Below, piece after piece: positions 25,791 to 37,359 of a stretch of 64,000 nt of DNA. Position 1 is the stretch's first letter; each line of letters starts with the position of its first letter. The translations under genes and the position numbers were made by a program. The notes beneath the pieces were generated by a model that was not told the DNA's origin, did no database searches, and was given only the letters and a program-made list of their open reading frames with translations. This DNA comes from Pseudomonadota bacterium (GTDB taxonomy: Bacteria > Pseudomonadota > Gammaproteobacteria > Burkholderiales > Burkholderiaceae_B), in the NCBI GenBank assembly GCA_023439305.1, contig JAEXOO010000032.1:124001-188000 (forward strand), written 5' to 3'.

Positions 25791-25809
25791 ATTCTGGTAT
25801 TACCGGAAT
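25791..25809. repeat. 19-base imperfect palindrome between fnr and clpB
   Basis: ATTCTGGTA-T-TACCGGAAT has arms matching at eight of nine positions. It lies in the shared 323-base control region and could be an operator. No regulator is recognised. Confidence 0.5.
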
Positions 25810-25915
25810 ATGTTCGGGAGTCTGGCGCCGCACGCTCGCCGACAGCGCCTTGTGGGTGCTTTTCTCCTACGTTGAGCAGGCCGCATGGCGTTGTTGTATA
25901 AAAGCGATGTTTGGC

Positions 25916-25943
25916 CTTGAATCCAGCGGTTTTGTCCTTATCT
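25916..25943 (+). promoter_or_regulatory. Sigma32-like heat-shock promoter of clpB
   Basis: CTTGAA (25916-25921), a 14-base spacer and CCTTATCT (25936-25943) resemble the sigma32 consensus CTTGAA-N13/14-CCCCATNT. The start would lie about 90 bases before the clpB ATG. Confidence 0.5.
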
Positions 25944-26038
25944 GTATTCCATCCTGTTATTTGTTGCGAGACCCGTGCGGGCAGTGATCAGTAACTGTTG
26001 GCGGTGGGGTTTCGTATTTGTTCATAAGTGAATAATCT

Positions 26039-28630
<2,592 letters not shown>

Positions 28631-28674
28631 GCCGGTCCTCGGGGGGAAACACCTCCCGAGCTTGGCAGTCAAGA

Positions 28675-28707
28675 AAAAGCGCCTGGATCTTCCAGGCGCT
28701 TTTTTTA
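28675..28707 (+). terminator. Terminator of clpB
   Basis: AAAAGCGCCTGGA (28675-28687) pairs perfectly with TCCAGGCGCTTTT (28691-28703) around a 3-base loop, then more T's. It is 44 bases after the clpB stop. Confidence 0.93.
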
Positions 28708-28758
28708 TTTTCAGTCTGGCCGGGCAGATGATCTGCCGGTGCCGGAAGGCTGCACAGG

Positions 28759-29454
28759 TCAGGGCGTATCGGTGGGAGCTGGTGGCGGATTCAGTTCCAG
28801 TTCGTCTTTGCCGTAGAACTTGATGCCGATTTGAATGCGTTCGCGGCCGCTGGCGCGACGATGGCGGTTAGTGTCGCGCAGCGAGTAGACGCAACCGCAG
28901 TACTCTTGTTGATAGAAGTTTTCCCGTTTGCTGATTTCGAGCATGCGTTGAGAACCGCCGCCCTTGCGCCAGTTGTAGGTCCAGTATTTCATTTCGGGAT
29001 AACGCGCCGCGGCGCGCTCGCCGCAGTCGTTGATCTGGTTCATGTCTTTCCAGCGCGAAATGCCCAGCACGCTGGAGATGATGTCAAAACCATGCTCGTA
29101 GGCATACAGGGCTGTTCGTTCAAAGCGCATGTCGAAGCAGACCGTGCAGCGTTCGCCGCGTTCAGGTGCGTGTTCCAGGCCGCGGACTCGATCGAACCAG
29201 TTGTCTACATCGTAGTCCGCATCGATGAATTCGATGCCGTGCTGCTCGGCGAAGCGGATGTTTTCCTGTTTGCGCAGTTCGTACTCACGCGCTGGATGAA
29301 TGTTGGGGTTGTAGAAGAAAATGGTGTAGTCGATGCCCGAGGCGTGCAGCGCCTCCATGACTTCGCCCGAGCAGGGGGCGCAACAGGAGTGCAGCAGCAG
29401 CTTTTGCCGTTGTTCCGGCATGGTCAGGGGTTTGCGGTCTACCAGGGTGGACAT
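28759..29454 (-). CDS. queH: Epoxyqueuosine reductase QueH
   Basis: This 231-residue protein of the former DUF208 family does the final reduction of epoxyqueuosine to queuosine in tRNA. The cysteine pair in LLHSCCAPCSGEVM, CTVCFDMRFERTA and the late YCGCVYSLRD provide the expected metal and Fe-S ligands. The segment NWRKGGGSQRMLEISK is also typical. The start is the ATG at 29454; an ATG 11 codons later is possible. It acts downstream of queF, which is in this window. Confidence 0.94.
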   Translation of the reverse strand: MSTLVDRKPLTMPEQRQKLLLHSCCAPCSGEVMEALHASGIDYTIFFYNPNIHPAREYELRKQENIRFAEQHGIEFIDADYDVDNWFDRVRGLEHAPERGERCTVCFDMRFERTALYAYEHGFDIISSVLGISRWKDMNQINDCGERAAARYPEMKYWTYNWRKGGGSQRMLEISKRENFYQQEYCGCVYSLRDTNRHRRASGRERIQIGIKFYGKDELELNPPPAPTDTP

Positions 29455-29551
29455 GATCGTGTATCCGTGAAAAGAGCGCCCGCGGGCGGGCGCGCAAGGA
29501 ATCTATAACGCTATTTTAGGTTCTTGCGGCATTTCGTGCAGGGCTTGCTGT

Positions 29552-32299
29552 TCAATACCCCAGTACTTGATCCCAAAGTCGCATCACGGCGTGGCGTTCG
29601 GCGACCAGGTCACTCAGCGGCACACGGGCCTTTTCGGCGCCTTCCAGGCGCAGGGCGTGCTGGCGGCGGCGCAGGCTGCGGTAGGCGTCGGCCACGGTCT
29701 GAGCCAAGTCGGATGCGATCAGGCCCACCTGCGCGGCGATGCCCAGCAGCGCGATATTGCCCAGGTTTTCCAGCAGGCGGGGGTGGGCTCGGCTGTGGCA
29801 CAGCACCAGGTACTGGGTGATGAATTCCACATCCACCATGCCGCCCCGGTCGTGCTTCAGGTCAAAGAGCTCGCTGCGGTTGGGGTGGCCGGCGCTGATC
29901 TTGTCGCGCATGTCCAGAATGTCGGCGCGCAGCTTCTGGGGGTCGCGCTCCATCAGCAGGATGGAGCGTCGGATTTGGTCGAAGCGTTTCTGGATGGCCG
30001 GATCACCGGTGACAAAGCGCGCCCGCGTGATGGCCTGGTGCTCCCAGGACCAGGCGCTGCGCGTCTGGTACTGCTCAAAGGCATCCACGCTGACGGCCAG
30101 CAGTCCGGCGTCGCCGTCCGGGCGCAGGCGCAGGTCGATTTCGTAGAGCCGGCCCGACGAGGTCATGGCGGACAGCCAGCTGGTCATGCGCCGCGCCAGC
30201 TTGATGTAGCGCTCGACGGAGTCCTGGTCTGGATCATCGTACAGAAAGACCAGATCCAGGTCGGAGGCATAGCCGATCTCTTTGCCGCCCAGCTTGCCAT
30301 AGGCGATGACGGCAAAATGGGGCGGGGCGTCCTGTGATTCGTCCAGCGTGCGAGGTCGGGTCAGGGGCCAGGTGCGGCGCACGGTTTCGGCCAGCATCAT
30401 GTCGGCCAGGGCGGAGAGCTGGTCGGCCAGGGATTCGACCGTCAGCACGCCCTCCAGGTCCTGGGCCAGCAGTTGGAAGGTGATCTGGTGCTGCCAGTCG
30501 CGCATCAGGTTCATCTGCTGCTCCACATCGGCGCGGCCGTCGGGCAGCAGGCAGGCATCCAGGTCGCGGCGCATCTGGCCCGACAGGGTGGCGAAATCCG
30601 GCATCTCCATCAGGGAGCGCCATTCGATCAGGCTGTCCAGCAGCAGGGGGTACTGCGCCAGATACTGGGCCGCCCAGGGGCTGGCGGCGACGATGCGGGC
30701 CACGCGCGCCAGGGTGTCGGGGTACTCCGCCAGCAAAGCAAGATAGGCGCTGCGTTGGGCGATGAGTTCGATCAGGTTGAAGAGGCGGGCGGCTGTGCTT
30801 TCGGGGTCCTCTGAGCGCAGGGCGCAGCTTTCGGCCAGGGGCAGCAGGCGCTGCACGCGATCCAGGCTGATATTGGGCAGGCTGCGCACGCGGTGGCTGT
30901 CCAGCAGAGCCTGGCGTCGGTGCGCGATTCGTTCCTCCAGGTCATGGTCTGGCGCTTGAACGGCCGGGGGTACGGCCGGCTCGGACGGTTCGGGATCGGA
31001 TTCCTCGCCCATACCTGCCAGACGGAAGGCATTGCGGAAGGTGTCCGAGACAAAGGAACGGTGGTCTTTCAGTTGCTGGTCGAAATCCTCCAGGCTCAGC
31101 GCCAGTGTCGCCGCCAGGCCCGCCCGCTGTTCGTCGTCCTGGGGAAGCAGGTGGGTTTGTTCGTCTTCGCGATATTGCAGCCGGTGTTCGACTTGGCGCA
31201 GAAAGGTGTAGGCCGCCAGCAGCCGGTCGCAGAAATCTTTTTCCAGCAGGCCGGCGGCGCATTGGCGCTGCAAGGCCAGATGCAGGCTGGAGGTTTGCAG
31301 AGAAGGCTGTCGTCCGCCCCGGATCAGTTGGTTGAGCTGGACGACGAATTCGATCTCCCGAATGCCGCCATCGCCCAGTTTGATGTTCTGCCAGGCCTCG
31401 ACGCCAGTGCGATGGTGGGCGCGCCGGTTCCAGTCCTGGCGGATGCGTTCACGCAGGCCCCGCAGAGCGGACAAAGCGTCGAAGTCGAAGTACTTGCGGT
31501 AGACAAAGGGGGTGCGCAGCGTTTCGAACTGGCGGATATTGGCGCGTGATTGGCTGCCCTCGAACGCTTGGGCCGCAATGGGGCGCGCCTTGATCCACGC
31601 ATACCGTTCCCATTCGCGTCCTTGGTTGACCAGGTAGTTTTCCAGCGCCTGCATGCTCCAGGCCAGTGGGCCGGCATCGCCGTCCGGACGCAGCCGCAGA
31701 TCCGTGCGAAAGACCTGGCCCCAGGCGTCAGTGTCCGAGAGCACGGGCATCATGCGCTGGGTCAGCTTGCCATAGAATTCGTGGTGGCTGACAGGGCGGC
31801 GCCCGTCGGTTTCGCCGTCCTCGTCATAGAGCATGATCAGGTCGATGTCGGATGAGACATTCAGCTCGCATCCGCCCAGCTTGCCCATGCCCAGGATGAT
31901 CATTTCCTGGGGCAGGCCGGTTTCGGGGTGGCGCGGGATGCCGTGGACCTGCGCCAGTTGCGCGGCGACGGTCTGGTAGGCCTGGGCGACGGCCAGGTCC
32001 GCCAGGGAGGACATGGCCCGCATGACTTCGTCCAGATTTGCCGCCCCGTTGATATCGCGCACCATGAGCAGCAGAAAGACCCGTTCGCGCAGTTGCCGCA
32101 GCGCCTGGCGGACTTGTGCCAGGCGGTCGGAATCGGGATCGGGCAACAAGTCCTGATACCATTGCCGTATGAGCTCGGGCGAGACGGCCAGTCCGGCCTG
32201 CTGTTCCAGCCAATGGCCCAATTGGGGGTGCGAGTTTACTTTTCGACGCAAGGGGCCGGACCACTGCATCGCGGGCTTCAATATAATGGACGGGCTCAT
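29552..32299 (-). CDS. glnE: Glutamine synthetase adenylyltransferase/adenylyl-removing enzyme
   Basis: GlnE (915 aa) adenylylates and deadenylylates glutamine synthetase in answer to PII signals. It has two nucleotidyltransferase domains in tandem. The N-terminal one carries LNVSSDIDLIMLYDEDGE and the C-terminal one IGYASDLDLVFLYDD, both with intact metal-binding Asp pairs, followed by FDLKHDRGGMVDVEFITQ. Length is near the usual 940. It is divergent from the YhdP-like gene, with 97 bases between starts. Confidence 0.96.
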   Translation of the reverse strand: MSPSIILKPAMQWSGPLRRKVNSHPQLGHWLEQQAGLAVSPELIRQWYQDLLPDPDSDRLAQVRQALRQLRERVFLLLMVRDINGAANLDEVMRAMSSLADLAVAQAYQTVAAQLAQVHGIPRHPETGLPQEMIILGMGKLGGCELNVSSDIDLIMLYDEDGETDGRRPVSHHEFYGKLTQRMMPVLSDTDAWGQVFRTDLRLRPDGDAGPLAWSMQALENYLVNQGREWERYAWIKARPIAAQAFEGSQSRANIRQFETLRTPFVYRKYFDFDALSALRGLRERIRQDWNRRAHHRTGVEAWQNIKLGDGGIREIEFVVQLNQLIRGGRQPSLQTSSLHLALQRQCAAGLLEKDFCDRLLAAYTFLRQVEHRLQYREDEQTHLLPQDDEQRAGLAATLALSLEDFDQQLKDHRSFVSDTFRNAFRLAGMGEESDPEPSEPAVPPAVQAPDHDLEERIAHRRQALLDSHRVRSLPNISLDRVQRLLPLAESCALRSEDPESTAARLFNLIELIAQRSAYLALLAEYPDTLARVARIVAASPWAAQYLAQYPLLLDSLIEWRSLMEMPDFATLSGQMRRDLDACLLPDGRADVEQQMNLMRDWQHQITFQLLAQDLEGVLTVESLADQLSALADMMLAETVRRTWPLTRPRTLDESQDAPPHFAVIAYGKLGGKEIGYASDLDLVFLYDDPDQDSVERYIKLARRMTSWLSAMTSSGRLYEIDLRLRPDGDAGLLAVSVDAFEQYQTRSAWSWEHQAITRARFVTGDPAIQKRFDQIRRSILLMERDPQKLRADILDMRDKISAGHPNRSELFDLKHDRGGMVDVEFITQYLVLCHSRAHPRLLENLGNIALLGIAAQVGLIASDLAQTVADAYRSLRRRQHALRLEGAEKARVPLSDLVAERHAVMRLWDQVLGY

Positions 32300-32396
32300 A
32301 CGCTAAGAGACTGTTCGGGAACGGGGGTGCCGGTGCGCAAAGCGGGCGTGGCGCAGCCGGAAATGGCCGCTCTAACTATACTCGGGAATTGACTGC

Positions 32397-35300
32397 ATGG
32401 TGGTACGAAGGGTCCTGCGACTGGCGCTGTTGCTCTACTTCGCGCTGATGCTGGGCCTGGTCGGGGTTCGCTATCTGCTGGTTCCCAATCTGGACGTTTT
32501 TCGTCCGTATCTCGTCCAGCAGCTCAGTCAGCGCAGCGGCCTGCAGGTGCGGATCGACCATTTGCAGGGTGATTGGCAGGGTTGGAATCCCAGCCTGGAC
32601 CTGAAAGGTCTGTCGGTATCCGAGCCGGGCCAGCCGCCTTTGCTGGAATTGCCCAGTCTGCAGGCCAGCATCAGTTGGAAATCCCTGTTTCAGGGTTCGC
32701 TCCAGTTTCGTCAATTAAACGTACAAGGCCTGAATATTCCGGTAAGGCGGGATAGGCGCGGCCATCTTTGGGTCATGGGGCAGTCTTTTCATCCCGACGA
32801 CGATCCAAGCCCGGAGGATCCGCAGGCCTGGCAGGGACCTGCTCGCTGGTTGTTGCAGCAGCGCGGCATACGTATCCAAGGGGCTTCTCTGGCCTGGCTG
32901 GATGAACGACGAGGCGCCCCCGAGCTGCGCCTTCCGGATATCGAGTTGGGCATGCGCTATGCCGACGGCTGGCATGAGCTGAGCTTGAACTCGCCGCTGC
33001 CGGCTGGTCTGGGCGAGACCTTGCGTGTGGCGCTGCGGGTTCAGGGGGAGCGTCGCCTGCCCCAGGCCCAGGATTTGCGCAATCTGCCTTGGGAACTGGC
33101 CGTCCAGGGCAAGGGTGTCGATGTCCCCGGCCTGAGGCCCTGGCTGGATATGCCGGACGCCTTGTATCGTGGCTGGGCGGATTTGCAGCTTACGGCGCGG
33201 CAGCCCGCTCAGGCAACAGGACTGAACTGGCAGATTTCCCTGGCCCTGCGCGATCTGGCCGGGCGCACGGAAGACGGGGAGCGGCTGCAAGCCAGGCAGG
33301 CCTTGTTGCAGGCCTCAGGCGATCTGGCGGTCGTGCAGAACCTGATTCAGGAAACGCATGGCGGCTTTATGGACTGGTCGGTCGCTTTGGCGGATATGGA
33401 GCTGCGCGCGCCGCAGCTCTTTGCGCAGCCTCGGATGGTGACCCGGCTTGCTGGTCATGGACGGGCAGGCCGCAACGCAAAGGGGCAATGGGCGCTGGAT
33501 AGGATGGCCCTGAACGTGAGCAACCCGGACGTGGCGTTGACGCTGGAAGGCAGTTGGCGGCAGGACTCGTATTTCGAAGCCGGGGTGGCGGATTGGCGTG
33601 GGCGCCTGGAGCGGCTGAATCTGGCCGCCTTGCTGGATTATCTGCCTTTGACCGTCAATCAGGACGCGCGCGACTGGATGAAGGCCGGCCTGGTGCAGGG
33701 TACGGTCACGCAAGGCACGCTTGCCGTGAACGGGGGGCTGGATACGTTCCCCTATGGCCTGGCGCCCGAGGACGGGAAATTCGAGATTGGGGGGGCTTTG
33801 CAGGATGCCATCGTGGACTATCAGCCGGCCCGTCGAGATCGTCTGGCCTGGCCGCGGCTTGAGCAGATCAGCGGCTCCCTGCGCATGCACAACGACAATC
33901 TGGACGTCGATGCGAAGCAGGCGCGCATGCGCATTCCAGGTCAGGCTGACATTATCTTGCAGGATATCGGCGTCCGCATCGTCAACATGGAGCAGCATGC
34001 TCTGTTGACTCTGGAAGGGTTGTCGCGGGCGCCGGCGGAAAGCTATCTCGGCCTGGTCAAGCATTCTCCGTTGGATCAGTTGCTGGGCGGCGTACTGGCC
34101 GACAGTCGCGCCGCTGGAGACTGGCGCGTACCGCTGCGCTTGCAGATACCACTCGATGATGTGGATCGGACAACCGTGCAGGGCAGCATCCAGATGGAGC
34201 GCGGACTGTATCAGTATCTGCCCGAGGCGCCTCCCATGACGGAGCTGAAGGGCGAGTTGGCTTTCAGTGAGAAAGGCATCAGTGCCCAGTCTCTGACAGG
34301 GCAGTTTTTGGGCGGTGCGGCGCGTATCAAGGGAGAATTCCAGCCCGGCAAGCAAGGTCTGCGCATTGACGGTACGGTGACCTCGCAGGGCTTGGAAACC
34401 TACTTGAATTTGCAGGGTGTGCGGCGTCTGTCAGGCAGTGCCGCTTATGGATTGGTGCTGACTCTGGGGGCCAAGGGAGAATTCGGCATGGAGCTGGAGT
34501 CCAATCTGAAAGGGCTGGCCCTGGACTTTCCGCAGCCTTTGAGCAAAGAGGCGGACCAGCCGGCGGCTTTGTCGGCGCGCTGGAGCTCGGACGCGGCGGC
34601 CAAGACCGATCTGTTGCAGATCACTCTGGAAGACAGACAGACGTTTATGCTGCGCCTGCTGCGCCGACAAGGATCGACGCAGGGGGCGTATTTTCAGGGT
34701 GTCACCATAGGTACGCCGGGTTTGATTGCGCAGCCCCAGCGTGGTACGCAGGTGCACGCAAAGTACGACAGACTGGATATAGACGCGTGGGAAAGGGTGT
34801 TGCTGGAATTCGAGCATTCCCTGGACGGCACGGCGGCGGCGCCGCGCTCGCAGCCTTTGTTTCCGGATCTGGAGCGCGTGCGCCTGGAGGCGGGCCAGGC
34901 ATTTTTCATCGGCATGCTGATGGATGATCTGGAGCTGGACAGTACGCAGGATGCGCTCGGGCACCTGCGTTTGCGCTTGAAGGCGCGCCAGTTGGACGGC
35001 GTGTTGACGGCCCAGCGGCAGCAGCGCAGCTATGTAGGCCAGCTTTCCGCCAATTTTTCCCGTCTGCATGTGGAGAAAACCAGCGCCGATTGGGTCATGC
35101 CCGAGCCTGAGGGGCAGACCCTGGATGACAATCTCCAGTTGCCAGCCGTGGCACTGGAGGTGGACGATCTGCGCATGTACGGGGTCAAGCTGGGCAAATT
35201 ACAAGCGCGCGGACGGCCGCAGGAGGCGGGCCGCCAATGGTTGCTGGATCGTTTTTCCCTTCAATCCGAAGGCATGGATTTGAACGGGACGGGCAAGTGG

Positions 35301-36005
35301 GTGCTGCGGGGTGAGGAACGCGGCCTGCAATTGACGGCCCTGAGCAATATCAGCAATCTGGGTCGCTTCATGGACAGCAGCGGATTGCCCAAGGATGTGC
35401 TGCGCGATGGCGCGGGCACGGTGCAGGGGGCGTTGTTCTGGCAGGACTTTCCGTGGACGGTGGACAAGACCAAGATCAGCGGGCAGATCAATGCCGACCT
35501 GGCCAAGGGGCGCTTCTTGAGCGTGAATTCCCGTTCGGCCAAACTGCTGGAATTGCTCAGCCTGCAGTCTCTGGCGCGGCTGAGCCGGCTGGATATCGAC
35601 CTGTTCGGCGCGGCGCGAGAAGGCTTCCCCTTCGATAGCCTGACAGGGCGCATGACACTGCGCGGCGGTAAGGTGGATCTGGAAAACTATCGTGTGGTGG
35701 GGCCAGCCGGCACCATACGCCTGCATGGCCAGGTGGATATCCAGGCCGAAACCCTGAACCTGACGGCGGTAGTGGCGCCCAATCTGGATATCAGCGGTGC
35801 GGCCATTGCCGCCATATTCGCCGTCAATCCGGCCGTGGGCGTAGGGGCCTTCCTGACGCAGTGGATGATGCAGGCGCCGCTCAGCGAAACCTTGTCCGTG
35901 ACCTATGCCGTCAGCGGCAGCATCGATGATCCTCAGCTCAAGGAGGTGGATGCGCCGCCGGTGCCTCGGCGTAGGGACCAGCCGCAGACTTTCATCGAAC
36001 CCTGA
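32397..36005 (+). CDS. yhdP: YhdP-family AsmA-like envelope protein
   Basis: This very large protein (1202 aa) has one N-terminal membrane anchor (LALLLYFALMLGLVGVRYLL) and a long beta-rich body. It opens with the AsmA-like NLDVFRPYLVQQLSQRSGLQV and ends with the conserved VRYVVGPAGTI/VVAPNLDISGAAIAAIFAVNP-type block. YhdP, TamB and YdbH bridge the periplasm and move phospholipids to the outer membrane. It is a single gene behind glnE's divergent promoter and ends 9 bases from the converging GntR gene. Confidence 0.9.
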   Translation: MVVRRVLRLALLLYFALMLGLVGVRYLLVPNLDVFRPYLVQQLSQRSGLQVRIDHLQGDWQGWNPSLDLKGLSVSEPGQPPLLELPSLQASISWKSLFQGSLQFRQLNVQGLNIPVRRDRRGHLWVMGQSFHPDDDPSPEDPQAWQGPARWLLQQRGIRIQGASLAWLDERRGAPELRLPDIELGMRYADGWHELSLNSPLPAGLGETLRVALRVQGERRLPQAQDLRNLPWELAVQGKGVDVPGLRPWLDMPDALYRGWADLQLTARQPAQATGLNWQISLALRDLAGRTEDGERLQARQALLQASGDLAVVQNLIQETHGGFMDWSVALADMELRAPQLFAQPRMVTRLAGHGRAGRNAKGQWALDRMALNVSNPDVALTLEGSWRQDSYFEAGVADWRGRLERLNLAALLDYLPLTVNQDARDWMKAGLVQGTVTQGTLAVNGGLDTFPYGLAPEDGKFEIGGALQDAIVDYQPARRDRLAWPRLEQISGSLRMHNDNLDVDAKQARMRIPGQADIILQDIGVRIVNMEQHALLTLEGLSRAPAESYLGLVKHSPLDQLLGGVLADSRAAGDWRVPLRLQIPLDDVDRTTVQGSIQMERGLYQYLPEAPPMTELKGELAFSEKGISAQSLTGQFLGGAARIKGEFQPGKQGLRIDGTVTSQGLETYLNLQGVRRLSGSAAYGLVLTLGAKGEFGMELESNLKGLALDFPQPLSKEADQPAALSARWSSDAAAKTDLLQITLEDRQTFMLRLLRRQGSTQGAYFQGVTIGTPGLIAQPQRGTQVHAKYDRLDIDAWERVLLEFEHSLDGTAAAPRSQPLFPDLERVRLEAGQAFFIGMLMDDLELDSTQDALGHLRLRLKARQLDGVLTAQRQQRSYVGQLSANFSRLHVEKTSADWVMPEPEGQTLDDNLQLPAVALEVDDLRMYGVKLGKLQARGRPQEAGRQWLLDRFSLQSEGMDLNGTGKWVLRGEERGLQLTALSNISNLGRFMDSSGLPKDVLRDGAGTVQGALFWQDFPWTVDKTKISGQINADLAKGRFLSVNSRSAKLLELLSLQSLARLSRLDIDLFGAAREGFPFDSLTGRMTLRGGKVDLENYRVVGPAGTIRLHGQVDIQAETLNLTAVVAPNLDISGAAIAAIFAVNPAVGVGAFLTQWMMQAPLSETLSVTYAVSGSIDDPQLKEVDAPPVPRRRDQPQTFIEP

Positions 36006-36014
36006 TTTCCTGCT

Positions 36015-36695
36015 TCAGCCGGCCTGGCGCTCCAGTATCTCGTCAAGCGTTGCGTAGTAGCACATGGAGGCGTGACGCAGATTGGAGCGGACTTGTTCGC
36101 GTGCCTGTGCCTGGTCCTTGTCCATAAAGGACTGCAGAATTCCACGTGTGGCCTGAAGAGACAGTTCGCGGTAGCGCGGGTCGCGCAAGGTGGCCAGGCG
36201 CACGGCCTCCACATGGTCGCCCAGGCGCAGGATCATGGTGCTCAGATGCGTGTTCGGACACAGCGTGATCCAGCTTTCCCGGAAGGCGTCGTTGGCAATC
36301 ATGTATTGCATCGGATCCTGGGCCTCATGAGCTTTTTCGGCGGCGGCGGCCGCCTTGTTCATCAGTGCCAGACCTTCCAGGCCCGCTTGCTGGCAGGCCG
36401 TGGCTGCGGCCTCGGGCTCCAGCAGCATGCGAATTTCGAAGATCTGGGCGATGTCGGCGGGCGTGAAGCGCCGCAGCACGAATCCGCGTGAGGTGCCTTC
36501 CAGCAGTCCTTCATTGGTCAGCTGCAGCAGTGCTTCGCGCACCGGCATACGCGAGACCTGCAGTTCTGCGGCGATCTCGTGGTCGACCAGGCGGTCGTCA
36601 TAGCCTATTTCGCCGCTGCGCATGCGACTGCGCAGATGGCGATACACCTGCTGGCGTATGTTCAGTTTCGGGGTGACGGGCTTGCTTTTATTCAT
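36015..36695 (-). CDS. GntR-family (FCD) transcription regulator
   Basis: This regulator of about 226 residues has an N-terminal winged helix (QQVYRHLRSRMRSGEIGYDD, EIAAELQVSRMPVREALLQL) and an all-helical FCD effector domain. I chose the ATG at 36695, which overlaps the V4R gene stop by 8 bases. An ATG at 36731 is in frame but lies well inside the V4R gene. The usual FCD motif ND-x-FH reads NDAFRESW here, so one common metal-ligand His is replaced by Arg. It probably controls the divergent transporter-oxygenase operon through the 15-bp sites at 37206 and 37294. Confidence 0.88.
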   Translation of the reverse strand: MNKSKPVTPKLNIRQQVYRHLRSRMRSGEIGYDDRLVDHEIAAELQVSRMPVREALLQLTNEGLLEGTSRGFVLRRFTPADIAQIFEIRMLLEPEAAATACQQAGLEGLALMNKAAAAAEKAHEAQDPMQYMIANDAFRESWITLCPNTHLSTMILRLGDHVEAVRLATLRDPRYRELSLQATRGILQSFMDKDQAQAREQVRSNLRHASMCYYATLDEILERQAG

Positions 36696-37197
36696 TGGCT
36701 CTGGGCGTGACGGTGAACAGGCAGTCGGCATGCGTGCCTTGTGCGCAGCAGTGACGCTCCTGCACCTGGACCTCGTGATCGTAGATCAGCTTGCCGACGG
36801 CCGTAAGCATACCAACGATAGGCCGGCACAGGGGCTGTTCATGATGGCCGAAGCCACGAGCAAAAGGGCTGTTGCTCACCTGGACCCTCAAGCCGGCTTC
36901 CGGATGCGCTTCGATGCGCCAGGCCCCCCAGCCCAGCTGGGCGGAGATCGTCGCGATGCTGTCCAGCAGCGCTTGCGGCCTGTGTCCGCAGGCCTCCCAA
37001 TAGGCCTGGGCTGACAAGCCTCCTTGTTCCATGACGGCCTGTCCCAGAGCGTCCAGGGCCTGCGTGCGGCCAGGTTCTTCCAGCCGTCGAAACAGCCCCA
37101 TCAGCACGTCGACCCGCAGCATCAGGTAGCGCCGGTCGGCATCCAGGATCTGGCCGTGTTCGGCATCCCAGCGCAATCTATCTTTGAATTCAGTCAT
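36688..37197 (-). CDS. Stand-alone V4R-domain (XylR-N-like) sensor protein
   Basis: This 169-residue soluble protein resembles the ligand-sensing module at the N-terminus of XylR/DmpR-type activators. The opening LDADRRYLMLRVDVLMGLFRRL and the C-terminal V4R block VQERHCCAQGTHADCLFTV carry the Cys/His cluster typical of V4R metal or aromatic-ligand domains. No DNA-binding or AAA+ domain follows. It shares a transcript with the GntR gene, so it may act as an aromatic-ligand sensor or binding partner. No ribosome site is visible before its ATG. Confidence 0.75.
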   Translation of the reverse strand: MTEFKDRLRWDAEHGQILDADRRYLMLRVDVLMGLFRRLEEPGRTQALDALGQAVMEQGGLSAQAYWEACGHRPQALLDSIATISAQLGWGAWRIEAHPEAGLRVQVSNSPFARGFGHHEQPLCRPIVGMLTAVGKLIYDHEVQVQERHCCAQGTHADCLFTVTPRANE

Positions 37198-37205
37198 TTT
37201 TAAGT

Positions 37206-37220
37206 AAAAGTATATTGTTT
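37206..37220 (-). promoter_or_regulatory. Candidate operator, left copy
   Basis: AAAAGTATATTGTTT, starting 9 bases upstream of the V4R start codon. It matches the inverted copy at 37294-37308 in 14 of 15 positions. The 163-base region between the divergent genes is otherwise AT-rich and gene-free. Confidence 0.6.
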
Positions 37221-37293
37221 TGTTTTTAGATAATATATTGATATTTAACGAATTAAATTATAGGGAAAACCACTATCAAATTAATTTAAGAAT

Positions 37294-37308
37294 AAACTAT
37301 ATACTTTT
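37294..37308 (+). promoter_or_regulatory. Candidate operator, right copy (inverted)
   Basis: Read on the minus strand this is AAAAGTATATAGTTT, one base different from the left copy. The centres lie 88 bases apart. The right copy ends 52 bases before the GTG of the binding-protein gene. Confidence 0.6.
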
Positions 37309-37359
37309 CGCAAGGCGGGCTGCCGCTGGAGTGAAGCACACGACAAAAGGGGACACATA

